This document shows, piece by piece, positions 36,001 to 48,270 of a stretch of DNA of 64,000 bases. Origin of the DNA: Lagopus muta. Its lineage: Eukaryota > Chordata > Aves > Galliformes > Phasianidae. Position 1 is the first letter of the stretch, and each line of letters starts with the position of its first letter. Both the position numbers and the translations under genes were made by a program. The notes beneath the pieces were generated by a model, which was not told the DNA's origin, did not search any database, and saw nothing but the letters and a program-made list of their open reading frames with translations. Location of the stretch: assembly GCF_023343835.1 (NCBI RefSeq), contig NC_064438.1:58676578-58740577 (forward strand). Reading direction: 5' to 3'.

Positions 36001-38729
36001 CTGCACGGTGCCAGGCTGCGAGGTTAGCTCTGACATTTGAAATACTCCTTAGACATGAATGGGATTTTTCTCATGCTCAGTATACCTTCTATTCACAGGC
36101 ATGTTTTTTGTACCAGCGTGTTCTTTAATTGTTCTGTTCCCTGTTGTTTCGTGTGGGTAGTCTGGGGTATTTAGTTATGCAAAGTAGTAACTTGTACTCT
36201 TCATTAGAAGTGGGAACAAATCAGCCATATGTTCCTCCGGGAAGCACATTAATAAACAACAAGGCTGAGGAGCTGAGTGGAGAGTGCAAAGGAAATCTTG
36301 CTTATAAGAGGGGATGCACTGATTATTTAACAGCACGGTGTAACGACGTCACACCAGTCATTAATTGGATTCCTCACACTTTGTGTGCTCTTATGTGAAG
36401 CAGTTTGTGAAGCAGAGGATTGGTTCCTAAACAGGGAAGTGTAACTGAATAGTTTTCACTTGGAAAAGGCAAACAGTGCTCTAGCCTACAGAAATATGTA
36501 ACATCAGTAGGTTACACTACTTAGCATGGTCCTAACCTTGTTGCACAGACTGCTTAGAAAGGAGGGTAACCAAGACCTTGCTGAGGACAGTCTGTTCATG
36601 GCAGATGAGTGCTCGGGGTGAATGCCTGCCTTTGAAAGGGAAACTCAGCTTTGCATTTCAGAAAATGCAAAACTTAGCACTGGAATAGCAGGAAACATCT
36701 TCATCAAGTTGGTGCCTTTGAAGGGGAAAGCTCTAACGTCAGTCTGCGGTGGCCCCGCTCTTTGTGCAGCATCTGCTCTGTTCCTCAGTCAGAAAGGAAC
36801 TGCCAGCACCACCTGGGGAGTTATCAAACTGACGGATATTTCATTAGTTGCCTTTTAGCACTGTACTTAGTCTTTATTGAATAGCTTTGTTTGTATTGAT
36901 TATTCAGGCATGCAGTAACACGCCGTGCCGTGCAGTCGCTGGGCTCACACAAGCTCTAGCGTTATAAGCAAGCTGACTGCTGCATAATTAAGCCCCTTTT
37001 CTCCTACTCTTTAGTGCTTCTGATTTTCCCTTTTCTTTTCTGCCTCCCTTGTGCTACTGAAGATGCACTGTGGACGGTGCTGGCCACGTATGAGGAGTGT
37101 TTGGGTGACTGTACAGATCCAGTGGTTAATAAAATGATGCTGATAATTTCTGTTTTACCCCAAAGGTCTTTTCTATCCTTTGTGCTCTGATCAGCAACCT
37201 CTTTACTGCTTTTCCTGAGGGATATGCTCTCCATGTGGTTGGGTTTTTTTTGCCTCTGTCATTTTCAGGGATGCCTGAAGGAATTTCTGATTTGATGCAT
37301 TACCCAAATAGACACACTTCACATCTACGTTTGGCCCAGTTTTTCATGCATTTCGTTTTCTTATCAAAAGCAGCAGTCAACTTTGAAGGAGCTTTCTGTT
37401 CAGAACTCAGCTTTGAAAGATCATACTTTGTTTCAAGATGTAACCTGAAGACACGTGGTAGGGGGGTGAGAGCATGGGGGAGATGGCTGAGCTGCAGTTG
37501 CTGTCTGGGAGTCTTGGAAGTGCTTTCTGGCAATGCTTTCTGGAGAGGCTCCAGCTGCATGAGCTGTGTGTTGTGGAAGGACCTTTGAGACGATAGCTCT
37601 GCTTTCAGCTCTGTGTGCTGCCCTTGGGCAGTAGAAAGCAACCATGCTACAGAATTTTCCACCAGTTCAAGTGCTTTGTCAATGTGTTCCGATATTCCTG
37701 ATGGACACAACTGGATGAGTCTCACGGATGTGGATGTCACTAAAATCTGAGCCTCACAAATGGTTTGTTTGTATTTGCAGCATGGAACGCTACGATCCAA
37801 GTAAGAACTCCTGGGAGACGGTAGCTTCAATGGCTGACAAAAGAATAAACTTTGGTGTCGGTGTCATGCTGGGCTTCATTTTCGTGGTAGGGGGGCACAA
37901 CGGGGTGTCCCACTTGTCGAGCATTGAGCGGTACGATCCCCACCAGAACCAGTGGACTGTGTGCCGACCCATGAAGGAGCCCAGAACAGGTAGGGGCATC
38001 TGGATGTCAGCACCTCAGTGGGCTGTTCTTTCAGAAGTAAGCCACCGTTTGAGCTGTAGAAGCTGCAGTAAGTTAGGCTCACAGGGACTTGTCTGCAGGG
38101 CATCGACCTTCATCTCTGCATTGGGTCACAGATTGCTTAATCAATTCCATAGAAGAAGAAGTATTTAAAGTCCAATCTGTTTTTGTTAATGCTGAGCTGT
38201 ACCAGGTAGAACTTGAAATAGTATTTCTGTTTTTCCATTAATTTTGAATTAATTTCAGCAATTCTGTGGTCGCTCTTCCATTTTACGTCGAGGCTCCATA
38301 ATGCATCTTCTGTGCTGCCTGCTTGTGGAGTGTTGCTTTGCCTTAGGAAGGGGTGTGAGTGGAGTTGAAAAGGAGGGTTAGCATCTGTAGAGAGAATGAC
38401 TCTTCATTTACACCCATTTTCCTTAAAGCTGGGCCGAAGAGGAAGAGGCTGGGTGGGATTGTCTGCTCTGCATTATCAGGAGGTGCCAGTGGGGACTCAA
38501 GTGGGAGCAGAAACACTCCTTAGTTTTGTGCTCAGCGATCAGCTAACTATTTTTCTTTTCAACAGGAGTGGGTGCAGCTGTAATTGATAACTACCTTTAC
38601 GTAGTTGGAGGTCATTCAGGGTCATCCTACCTGAACACTGTACAGAAGTATGACCCCATCTCAGATACCTGGCTGGACTCTGCTGGTATGATGTACTGCC
38701 GCTGCAATTTTGGTTTGACTGCACTTTGA
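32108..38729 (+). CDS. KLHL28: KLHL28 (BTBD5), complete coding region in four exons
   Basis: Gene-level entry. Exons 32108-33006, 35083-35526, 37781-37989 and 38566-38729 total 1716 nt, i.e. 571 residues plus stop, the same length as human KLHL28, and the protein is nearly identical to it. Domains in order: BTB/POZ (about 25-135, with HELCDIVLRVGD and ISPYFKAMFTGNLSE), BACK (about 136-240), and six Kelch repeats (about 282-570) with GG...Y/W blades such as YALGGYDGQSY and VVGGHNGVSHLSS. BTB-Kelch proteins usually act as substrate adaptors of CUL3 ubiquitin ligases; the substrate of KLHL28 is not something the sequence shows. It is transcribed away from TOGARAM1. Confidence 0.97.
34136..34152 (+). 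repeat. Poly(A) run
   Basis: About 17 consecutive A in KLHL28 intron 2. Confidence 0.9.
34285..34316. repeat. Interrupted (ATT)n microsatellite
   Basis: About ten trinucleotide units with one C interruption, in KLHL28 intron 2. Confidence 0.9.
34431..34560 (-). mobile_element. CR1 3' end
   Basis: Antisense copy of the dominant variant (ctgtgtgcaggtcgccaacc). Intron 2 of KLHL28. Confidence 0.9.
35083..35526 (+). CDS. KLHL28: KLHL28 exon 3: Kelch repeats
   Basis: 444 nt, phase 2 to 2. Acceptor ctctgttccag, donor AACAG|GTACGT. Encodes VEMYFPQNDSWIGLAPLSIP through MIYAIGGYGPAHMN, about two and a half Kelch blades. It has a few substitutions against the human protein in the loop ATHVCQGISYRKHE. 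Confidence 0.97.
35527..37780 (+). other. KLHL28 intron 3, nothing recognised
   Basis: 2.25 kb between the exons ending at 35526 and starting at 37781. Several short open frames exist but none resembles a known protein or a CR1 copy. Confidence 0.55.
37781..37989 (+). CDS. KLHL28: KLHL28 exon 4: Kelch repeats
   Basis: 209 nt, phase 2 to 1. Acceptor gtatttgcag, donor ACAG|GTAGGG. Encodes MERYDPSKNSWETVASMADK, then INFGVGVMLGFIFVVGGHNG and QWTVCRPMKEPRT. Confidence 0.97.
38566..38729 (+). CDS. KLHL28: KLHL28 exon 5: last Kelch blade and stop
   Basis: 164 nt from acceptor tcttttcaacag to TGA at 38727-38729. Reads GVGAAVIDNYLYVVGGHSGS, ending RCNFGLTAL, the conserved C terminus of the protein. 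Confidence 0.97.
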
Positions 38730-39285
38730 TGACAAGCAGGACTTCATGGACCTGTTGTGAGGTTGGAACTTGATGTGGTTGAAGATAAACCCTGCCACTG
38801 GAGACCATATGCTGCGTTTTCTGGAGCTGAAAAGTTGCAGGAATGTGGTGGAGTTGTGGTTGAAGTGAGGAAGGAATCATTTCCTCTTGGTTGCTGGCCT
38901 TGTTGCTTGGGTGCCACGGGCAGCAGGAGTGGGAAGCTCACCAGCAGCTGGGCTTGGGCAGCATCTGTTACAGGCAGGGAACTTTAACAAGTACTGTACA
39001 TGCCTAGGACGTGGTTAGGACACTCACTGTCTGTCTGACCCTTTCACTTTCTAGAGCTTTTCTCTCTTCCTCCTGCCTACTAAGAAACATGAAGTTTACT
39101 GTGCTTGGGGTGAGAGACGTATGGGTGTGCTGTGTGACTGGGCTCTGCTGGTGACTGTCTGGTTGTGTCTTCATATTAAGAAAATGCCAGTGCTTCATAA
39201 TTTTTTTATGAACCGTAACTAAAGGGCTGCCTTGTTTCTGTATCTCAAGGTCTGTAAATAATAAATGCCGTAGTCCATTGCCTGT
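38730..39285 (+). other. KLHL28: KLHL28 3' untranslated region (proximal form)
   Basis: From the stop codon to just past the AATAAA at 39260-39265, followed by T/GT-rich sequence (ctctcctttgtgacc) typical of a cleavage site. Longer transcripts are possible; another AATAAA lies near 42320. Confidence 0.55.
39260..39265 (+). terminator. Polyadenylation signal AATAAA for KLHL28
   Basis: A canonical hexamer about 530 bases after the KLHL28 stop, with GT/T-rich downstream sequence. Use is inferred. Confidence 0.55.
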
Positions 39286-39289
39286 GCAC

Positions 39290-42200
39290 TCTCCTTTGTG
39301 ACCTGCTTGCTGGTAGGAGGGCTGGGACGAGTAGGAACTGCTGAAAGAACTTGGCAAGGCACATTTATTGCCTCCCAACAAAATGTCGCGATCTGATGAA
39401 GAGAATCACATTTTTAAACCTTCCCATGTATTTCTCTCTGTCGTGGACAGATGAGTACCAGAAGTGGTGACTCGGTCTTGCTGGTCTGCTGTGAGGTTTC
39501 AGTTGTGATGCAAAGAGAAGTGACAGCATCAGAAAACGTGGCAGCAGCGTTTGCGGCATGCCATAAAATACTCAGAAAACAATCAGTCCCATCCTTCCCC
39601 AGAGCACACCTGTGTCTGTATCCCCTTCAAATTCCCTCTTTAAAAGAATGTATGATCCCTCTCTCAGAGTGCTGGGGTGTGAGGACGGGGCTAGCTGTGT
39701 GCCTGGTGCTGTGGCTGTCCCTGCAGTGAGTGCAGTGTGCAGGCAGCACGGTGCCTGTGCTTGTGCTGCTGGCTTTCCTTCTGACTCGCTTGAGACATCT
39801 GTGCCTATGGAAACTGTCAAGAAGAACACAGTGTAGTGAATGAGCTCTGTGTGTGTTACTTTTCTTTTTTTCAGGAGATCTGTGTTTCTTGTTCTCACAA
39901 ATACATAATGCATACATGTGGAGCAGTAAGATCCCAGCCCGGGTTCTTGCCCTGATCACAGCCTGCATGCAGTGCTGCTGAGTGCAGTGCTGGGCTCAGT
40001 GCTGCTGGAGCACCAGGTGGTCATAACTGTGTGATGGCCCCAAGCCTGGTGCCAATGCAGGCAAATGGAGGCTGATGCTGGGGGTTGTAAAGCTTATTTC
40101 AAAATAGATGAGTGAGTACGTAGCACTTCTAGCTAATTCAGCACGTTTGGGTTTGCCTTCTGCTTTGAACTGGGAATTGTGGTTGTCCTGAATTTCTGTT
40201 TTGATTGTGTTGCCAGACCTGGTACTTAGGAAGTGTTCTGCCTCGACTTACTTCTGTTCTAACACGTTCAGTTAATGTTTGTCTCCCCTTGTTTTCCAAA
40301 CCCACGTAGTATTGTTTTTGAAGGTGCAATAATATTTAAAACAGTTGCTTTAAAAGCTGTCTCTTTGTAGATACGCCTAGCAGATGTTCTCTCAGTACAC
40401 TTAATTTATTGTTTATTTTTTCCCTGAGGAGCTAATTGCAGCTGGGCAAGCACTGGGGGTCTTTGTTCTTCCATAAGGTCAGATTTGAGCAGCTGAGGGG
40501 GCACAGGAGCTTTCACCATAGAGCAGAACCCACCCATTGCAGTTGCTTGCACAAGTCACAGAATCCTGCACGTGTCCTTCAGGTTTGGCAGAATCACACA
40601 GGACTTTAAAAGCAAATAATTCACAGGGCAAGAGATTTCAATGCAGTTTGTGTGACCTACAGAGGATTTCTGGTTACATAGCAATAATAGTGTAACTGGA
40701 CATGAGTAACTGCACTGGGTGGGAGTGCAGAGCAGGGGCAGGTGGGGCAGTGGTGGTGCTTCAGTCTGCACAGATCACCTTCACATTCCTGCCCTGGTGA
40801 ATGCACAAGGCAAATGCTTCCGTGTGCTCTTCTCATTTACAGCATCACAGATGCCATTGGTTATGATGTCTTCTGACTCTATCAGGAGATAAAGTTGCTG
40901 AGCAATCTAATATCAAGGAAGAAAAGCTCTTACTTACAGTCAGGTGTGTGCCTGTAAGCACAGGAGTTGTTCCATGCAGGTCAACGTGTGCTGTACTGCA
41001 GTAGGATTCCATGAATGAAGATGCCAGTGCATCTTTGCTTGAAATACTCTCATGGAAACTATCAGGAAATTCTGTTTCTGGGCAGTAGAAGGTGGTGTGA
41101 GAGACAGAAATCGTTTTGATGTCACCAGAAGAAAAAGAAATCTTTTTTCAGTGTGATATTATTGGTTTTCAATGCACGCATCTTTCATTTATGGAAGGCA
41201 GAAGATGTTTTATTACATTTATCTGAGCAGCAGCAATACTAAGTTAGATGATAGAGACTGACCCTGAATCGTATCATGTAGTATTGCTAGACTTGAAGGT
41301 AGCAGCATGAAAAATTCTCTTTGTACACAGCATCAGGAATGGGAAGAACACATGATGGAATGTTCTGCTGTTGGTGGATGAACTGTTGGGCTGGTTGGAC
41401 AGAGATGGGCAGGGCAGTGCCTCAGCTTTAGGCATCAGTTCGTGTCACACTGCCCTCGTTCTGTTCAGGCACTTGCTGTCCTGTGTCTCAAAGCGTTTGG
41501 TGATGGGAGGTCGGGCACAACAGCTTGTTTGCACAGTGCTCCTGTTGTAATGTCTGTCTTACAGCTGAAAATCTAAGGACCTTCAACCAAGATGTCACAC
41601 AACGATAAATTATCATCCAGTTCTATTTTTTAATCACTCAGAATGATCTGTAGAGCACTTTAAAATGGGCACGAGTTCGTATGTGCGCGCATAGTTCCCA
41701 AATTTCTGCTTTCTTAACTCAGATATTCATCTGTAAGCTTCGTGCCTGCCTGTCCTTCCAGGAATGCTCTTCTTGCAGGAGGCCTCATGGGCTGCAAGGG
41801 TGACATGTGTCCCATGAGCATCACTCCATTCCCCTTTGCTGGGAGACAGCATGTCACCATTGCGAAGCTGCCATCAGTAAATCCCCATCCATCACCTAAA
41901 ACAATGCAAAACGTCCCAGCTTGCCTTAAATTCTTGATATCTAACTGAAACGCAAAGAACTGGATGATAACTCCTGTTTTTTTGCCTTACGCGCTGTGCT
42001 GTATTTTAAACCCAAGGAGAAGTATAATTTTTAGCAGGGTTTGATAACTGTACAGAGAACACCGAAACGTGCTGGGCTGTGCTGAGTGCTGTGTGAGGAG
42101 TGAGCAGTGCTGTGTGGCTCTGTGTCCATTCCCACGTGCACACCTTCTTTAGCAGCGATGTTCTGGTTCTGTTATTGTTTACAGTGTGCTATTTGAGGTC

Positions 42201-42815
42201 AGCAGGAAATGAGCTGTAACTTGCATCCTGGTTCCTTGCCCGTGTTCTCAATGTGTTGGCTCTTGTGATAATGCTCTGTAATGGTTGTTGTAACTATTTC
42301 ATTGAGTGTGAAGCAGTTTAGTAAATAAACCTGGAGAAAAGCTTGCTTTCACACTTCTGGTGGGTGCTGAACATAAATGCGTGGCTGCCTTTCTCTCCTC
42401 ATGTGATGTCTTTGGGATGTGACCCAAATGCAACGGCAAAGTGATTTCCATGTGTCCCTCCCCATCGTCCATCTTTCCACACCCCCACCTGCTGAATCTG
42501 CTGAGCACAGACCTGCTGCTCCTGCTTGCACTGTGCTCTAGGAAGCTCCTGCTGGCTTCCCCCTGCTGATGGAGGCTCAGCATCACAGCACCTGAGCAGA
42601 AACCTCTGTTGGGTCAAGGGTTTGCAGCTAAATAATGTCAGTTTGCAGTTGACAGCAATTTGTGTGCTGGGTGGTAACCTCCCCTTGTGTAATGGTCTGC
42701 ATGAAGTGTCAACTGCTCACTCCATCTGAGGAAGGCGAGTAAGACTTGGCATGTGAGGTCAAGTTCTATTTTTGCAGGCTTCATCTCAGTGCTGACACAC
42801 ATGGTGTTACCTAAT
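39290..42815. other. Intergenic, no gene seen
   Basis: About 3.5 kb downstream of KLHL28. Neither strand shows an exon I recognise. It might contain long alternative 3' UTR of KLHL28. Confidence 0.5.
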
Positions 42816-42819
42816 GGAG

Positions 42820-43112
42820 ACTGTTTACGAGGGTGGATGGTGATAGGACAAGGGGGAATGGTTTTAAAGTGAGACAGGGGAGGTTTGGGTTGGATATAAG
42901 GAGGAAGTTTTTCCCCAGAGGGTGGTGAGGCACTGGCACAGGTTGCCCAAGGAGGCTGTGGATGCCCCATCCCTGCAGGCATTCAAGGCCAGGCTGGATG
43001 TGGCTCTGGGCAGCCTGGGCTGCTGGTTGGCGACCTGCACACAGCAGGGGGTTGGAGCTGGATGAGCACTGTGCTCCTTTGCAACCCAGGCCATCCTGTG
43101 ACTCTATGATTC
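42820..43112 (+). mobile_element. CR1 3' region, about 290 bases
   Basis: Begins in the body of the 3' end (gagacaggggaggtttgggt, gtggtgaggcactggcacag) and ends with GTGACTCTATGATTC. Dominant variant. Immediately followed by a small antisense CR1-like piece (about 43113-43165). Confidence 0.92.
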
Positions 43113-44709
43113 AATCAGTTCCAACCCCCTGCCACATCCAGCCTGGCCTTGAAACTTCCCCTCTACTTAGGCAGCAGTGGTCCTGTCCCTTTACTTCAGT
43201 GATGAAAGAACAAACTGAACATGAAGTGGATGTTTGGGCACCCAGCTCTGAGCCTGGGCTCAAAGCCGCTGCCCTGGGTGATGGTCAGAGCTGCTCTTCC
43301 CTTGGCACACCAGGCTGTGCTGCTGCTGCCTTCTGCCCGCTGTGCTCCCAAGAGCTGTTGCCCTGGGTGGCAGTGAGGCACACAGCTGTCTGTTCTGAGG
43401 CCACGCTGCTGGGAATTGAGGTCCTGTGCATTTAAAGCAGAGAAATGATATTGCTTCACGGGAGGATGGCGGTGTTGCTCAAGAGCCAAAGGTAAGGGCT
43501 TGCCTGAGTGCTTTGCTTAATTGGAGATGAAACTGAAATACTAACAGCTTTGGGCTGCAAATTTGGATCCATATTTCAGTCCCCAGACCTCCAGGCTCCA
43601 GAGAGTTGCTGAGCCCTCAGTAAATGCTGGGATGCAGTAGGTATTTAATTGTTCTGTGGACGTGGATTTCCACTGCCTAATCCCTCAATGCTCACTGAGC
43701 AATGCAAAGATGAGGAGCTCCCCATCTGCATGTATATCTCCTGCTGTGCTTGCAGGTCCTGGATGTGCACTGAGCCCAGCACTGCACTGCATGAGGTGAG
43801 AGCTCTCCCATCCCTATGGGGCTGCAGGGAGAAGCAGAGGGCTGCACAACCCTCTCTAAACGCTGCCTTCAGGACAGCTGCCCCATGGAGCAGTCACCTC
43901 CACCGCCTTCAGCTCACCATTTCCCTGGGATGATGCTGATTTTTGCCTTATTTTTCCATCTCAGACCCTTGGCAAAGCACATCAAGTGAATGCCCCAGCA
44001 GCTGCCCTGCAGTGTGCAATGCAGACAAGTTGCAGGAGGTCACGGGCTCACAGTGTGGTTGGCTTGGAAGAGACCCCAAAACCCCAACCCAAGAGCAGCA
44101 CCCTGCACTTGGCCCCACTGGACCTCGTTTGGTCCACACAGGCCCACTCTCCTAAGTCCACACCCCAGATACATTGCCTCTCTCTCAGAAGGCTGCAGCT
44201 GCTGCCCTGACCAAAGCCAGGATGTTTGCAGCCCTGCTGCCACGTCCCCCCTCTGCTGCTCCCATTGCAGGGCTGCACAGCAGCATCCCAGCCCCAGCAT
44301 TCAGCTCTCAGTGCATCCCCGCGGGGTCCTGTGAGCCCAAGTCTGTGCCCAGGGACACACAGGTGCTTACAGAACCTGCTGTCAAGTTCTCTCTGCCACA
44401 CTATTTATTTTAAACCTTGAGTTGTCCTAAATGAGAAAGCACTTCACTCATTTGTGCAGATTAATTTAGAGAGCTGGAGATAATAATGTTTTATAAATTT
44501 AGCATAAATTTCCCAAAGGGTTTGCAGATATTCAGATTAAGCTCATTCCATTCAGGCTGATATTCAGCTAGGAAACAAAGCCGAGGTTCTCTCCTTGCTT
44601 TCTCCAGAGCCTTCAGACCTGCTTTTGTTGCTGCAGTGCCTCCAGCCCAAGCACTCTGGGATGTGCCCACATCCAGCACAGGGGCAGCCCAAAGCTGGAG
44701 CACCACAGA

Positions 44710-44805
44710 TCACAGAATCATAGAATATCCTGCCCTGGATGGGACCATAAGGATTACTGAGTCCAATCCCTGGCTCCACGCAGAACCACCCAGTGATCAG
44801 GCCAT
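44710..44805 (-). mobile_element. CR1 3' fragment
   Basis: Antisense: tcacagaatcatagaatatc, ctggatgggaccataaggat, gagtccaatccctggctcca. Confidence 0.8.
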
Positions 44806-45043
44806 GGGTCTGAGGGAAGCAGGCTCAGTGCTGTGCCAATAGAAGCTGTGGGGATGCTGTGGAGGTACCACGCATATCAGGGTGCCTGGTTCTTGGTCCT
44901 TCCTTCCTCCCAATGGCTCCTCTTTTCCCATGGACATCCCCTGCTGTCTGCATCAGGATTACTGCAGGATGTAAAAGATCCAGTCGGCTTAACGTAAAGT
45001 GACAGACCTTATCACACAGTGTCATCCTGCATTTCCGAGAGGA

Positions 45044-45101
45044 AAAAGAGAGTGAGAAAGTGAGAGAAAAGAAAAAAAAAAGAAAAAAAAAAAGAAAAAA
45101 G
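45044..45101 (+). repeat. Purine-only tract (GA then A-rich)
   Basis: About 58 bases with only A and G on the plus strand, moving from GAGAAAG units to A10G-type runs. Low complexity. Confidence 0.85.
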
Positions 45102-45268
45102 ATGTTAACGCTCCTCAGGGAGCAGGAATTGGGATGTAGGAGGTGGGAGAGCTGAGAGCTGGGCAGTGCTGCTGCCCCAGGGGGCTCAGGAATGCCCGGC
45201 TGTGCCGTGCCTAGGGCTGCTGGCTGGGGGAGGGGGCAGAGGAGGGGTCTGGGTGTGTGGCTGTGTGG

Positions 45269-45420
45269 AATCACCGAATGGTTTGGATTGGAAGGAACCC
45301 TTAAGAACATCCCGTTCCAACCCCTGCTGCAGGCAGGGCCACCTCCCACAGCCCAGGTTGCTCACAGCTCCATCCAGCCTGGCCTCCAGTGCTTCCAAGG
45401 AGGGGCATCCACAGCCTCGC
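45269..45420 (-). mobile_element. CR1 3' fragment
   Basis: Antisense: gaatcaccgaatggtttgga, ttggaaggaacccttaagaa, through ggggcatccacagcctc. Confidence 0.82.
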
Positions 45421-45689
45421 TGTGTGTCTTTGTGCCTGTGTATCTGTGTATCTGTGCCCACGTGTTTCTGCATTCACATTTCCCTCACGGAGGTGCTCCT
45501 GTGCTCACTTTTGACCCGAATCTGATGACAGGAACCTTATTTTATTCTGCAGAATGAAAAGTAAAAGGAAAATTAATCTAATCTGGCAAATTCACCTTTT
45601 CAGTCGCTCAAGAAGCAGAGCTGGCTTGGAGGCCATGGAGAGGAGGGGACTCCGAGCGCACCGCAGCCGTTGCCGCCGCTTAATCCGAT

Positions 45690-45815
45690 GCGGAGAAAAG
45701 GCTGTTAAGCTCTGAAGGGATCTTACACGCATCCCCGTGGCATTTGACACGCTAATCTTACGGAAATAGATTAATTACAAACGCTATTTCTGTCGGCTTA
45801 ACCGACTACCAAAAG
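45690..45815. other. AT-rich block with homeodomain-type TAATTA, candidate conserved element
   Basis: A non-repetitive stretch next to the CpG island with AGATTAATTACAAACG and CTAATCTTACGG. Its texture suggests a conserved non-coding element. This is inference without alignment. Confidence 0.25.
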
Positions 45816-45839
45816 GTCATTGCTAAAGGATGGAGCTGC

Positions 45840-47100
45840 CGAGGTTGCGCTGAATCGGCGGCACGGCGGGGTGCGGGGTGCGGGGTGCGGGGCGGCCCCG
45901 GGGGGAGGGGAGCGCGGTGCGGGGCGGCCGCGGGGCACAAATGCGGGCTGCTCAGATGGGCTCCGCACCGCCGGCTTCGTTTGCAGTCGTTCCCACGCGG
46001 GCGCGTCGCCATGGGAATGGACGCCCGCGGGATCCGGAGGGAGCGGAGCGGCGCCGTGCGGTGCCCGGGGCGGGGAATTGCCCCGCGGAGACCGCTGGGG
46101 CCGCGCGGCAGTCCCTGAGCCGCGATCCGCCCGCGGGTCTCTGCGCCCAACGGGGCCGAAACGCCGCGGGGCGGCACGCGGAGCTCCGTGATACCGCGTG
46201 GGGCGGGGAGCGCCGGGCGTCGGAGCGCGTGGTGGAGCTGCGGGCGGCCCCGAGAGCCGCGGGCAGCGGGAAAGGCGGACTTGAAGGGCCCCCCGTCCAA
46301 CTGCGACCGTTCCGTCGTTCTGTGACCCTCTTTGGGGAAATCCCACCGCGCGGCATCTCGGTGCCTCCGTCCGTCGCTCATCGCGCTCAAGGGGCGGGCA
46401 GGGAAGGAAGAGCAGAGCCGTACGGCTGCGGCCCCGAGCGGCCACGGGGGCGGAGGGGAGCGAGGAGCGAGGGCTGCGGGGACGGGACGCGTCGGGGCTC
46501 GGAGGTTCCGCCGGGCGCCGCGGGTCGAGCCCCTCCGCTCCGCCCGCGGCTTCGAGCGCTTCGGGGCGCTGAGAGAGAGCCCCGGCGCCCGGCAGATGGT
46601 AGCAAAGCTCTGTGCCGCTCCGTGCCGCCGCCTAACGGAGCTCCGCGGGCTGAAATTCGGGCTCTCGGCGGTGCTCGCGCTGCGGGAACGCGCTGCGGCC
46701 GGGAGCCGGGCTGGGCCGTCCGAGAGGAGCGGGCGGAAAGCTGCGGGGAGCCGGGAGGGGCTCTGCGGGGTGAGAGCGGCAGTGCGGCTCGGGGTGCGGG
46801 CGGCTGAGCGCGGCTCCTTCCGGGGGGGTCGGGGAAAGGATTCTCCGTCGCTCGCTGCAATTGCACTTGCGGGAAGATGCGAATTGCGCGGCCAGCTGCG
46901 GCGTCGCGAAGGTTTGCGACGACCCCTACGCGCAGACGGGAGCATTTAATGAGCCGTGCCTTAATTGGAGACGCGGAGACCCGCGGCAGCCGGCAGCCCG
47001 GCGGGCCCGCAGTACCACCGCACGCACATCGCGCCCGGCCCGCGTTGCCGTCGGGTGGCGGCTGTGACCGAAAAACCCCGAGGGGCGGCCGGGGGTCTCA
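45840..47100. promoter_or_regulatory. Orphan CpG island
   Basis: About 1.26 kb of very CpG-dense sequence with sharp edges against ordinary DNA on both sides. Long open frames in several phases (up to 379 codons on the minus strand) are a by-product of the composition: stop codons are rare and the translations are Arg/Ala/Gly/Pro-rich without family resemblance. A plausible plus-strand donor is GCGGG|GTGAGA near 46770. No coding exon was found on either side, so this may be the promoter of a non-coding transcript or of a gene whose exons lie further away. Confidence 0.6.
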
Positions 47101-47592
47101 TCTGGAGGGAGGGTCGATGAGTTCCAAAGAAGCTTGGGACGAAAGTAGGGAAAACAGCCGCTCCCAGCAGGACTCAGTACAGATATTGGGCTTTTCTTTT
47201 CCTGAAGTTTTCAATGGTTTCTAAGGCACATCTGATTCTTTATTCCTCCAGAAAATCTGCTGCCTGCGTGGATCCTCTCCCTGGCTTTCAGTTCCCTTAG
47301 GAGAAACCTGGAGCACTCCCCATGCCTGGGGGTGTGGGGGCAATCACCCAGAATGGGCAGCTGAGGGAAATGTGTGCCTTTGTTTGAGGGACAGTCACCC
47401 ACTGGGGTATGGGATGTGTCCCCATGGCTGTGCTGGGTGCACGTCACGCTGATGGGTTATGCTGTGTTGGGTGGGATTTTGTAATGTTTGCAGAAGTCAA
47501 GAAAAATGAGGCTCTGTGTCCTCCCAGGAGTGCTGGGACTCAGTATCCTCCCCAGCACCCAGCTGTGAGAGTATTTTAGCAGCAGATTGGGA

Positions 47593-48270
47593 TTCATAGG
47601 AGCGTAAAAGCATTCCACTTGGAAATGAGTTCTAATATCCCCAACCCCAGCCCACCCCTCCATGCCCACTGCCCACATCCTTCAATGCCACATCTCCATG
47701 GCTCTGGAACACCTCCAGGGACAGTGACCCCACCACTGCTGGGCAGCTGTGCCACTGCAGCACTGCTCATGTGGAGAAGAAATGTTTCCTAATATCCAAC
47801 CTGACCACCCCCTGGCACTACTTGAGGCCATCACCTCTCATCCTATCGCTGTTACTCAGGAGCAGAAGCCAACCCACACCTCACCTCCTGTCAGGAAGCT
47901 GGGGGGAGCAATGAGGTCCCTCAGAGCCTCCTCTTCTCCAGACTTTCCCACCCCATTCCCTGCTCCCCATAGTACTGTGCTCCAGACCCCTCCTGGCCCT
48001 ATTTGCAGCTCACATTCAGAGCTGTTGCCCACCACCCCCAGGGCCTTTTCCTCAACACAGCTCCCAGTCCCTCTGCCCCACACCTGCAGCACTGCGTGGG
48101 GTTGGTGTGACCAAATTGCAGGACCAGGCACTTGGTGTGTCGAACCTCATCCCATTGGCCTCAGCACGTTGGTCAGCCTGTCCTTGTCCCTCTGTAGAGG
48201 CTCCCTACCCTCAGGCAGGTCACTGCTTGGGGCACAGAGGACATTCCTGTATCCAGCCAGCAACTGATAG
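47593..48270 (-). mobile_element. CR1, about 680 bases
   Basis: The longest antisense CR1 in the intergenic part: ccacttggaaatgagttcta, gccacatctccatggctctg, aatgtttcctaatatccaac, then older sequence to about 48270. The left tail is diverged. Confidence 0.78.

Noticed and set aside
45806..46949. Open frames of 205-379 codons in the CpG island on both strands
   Set aside because: Several frames are open at once and all read as Arg/Ala/Gly/Pro-rich low complexity; stops are simply rare in CpG-dense DNA.
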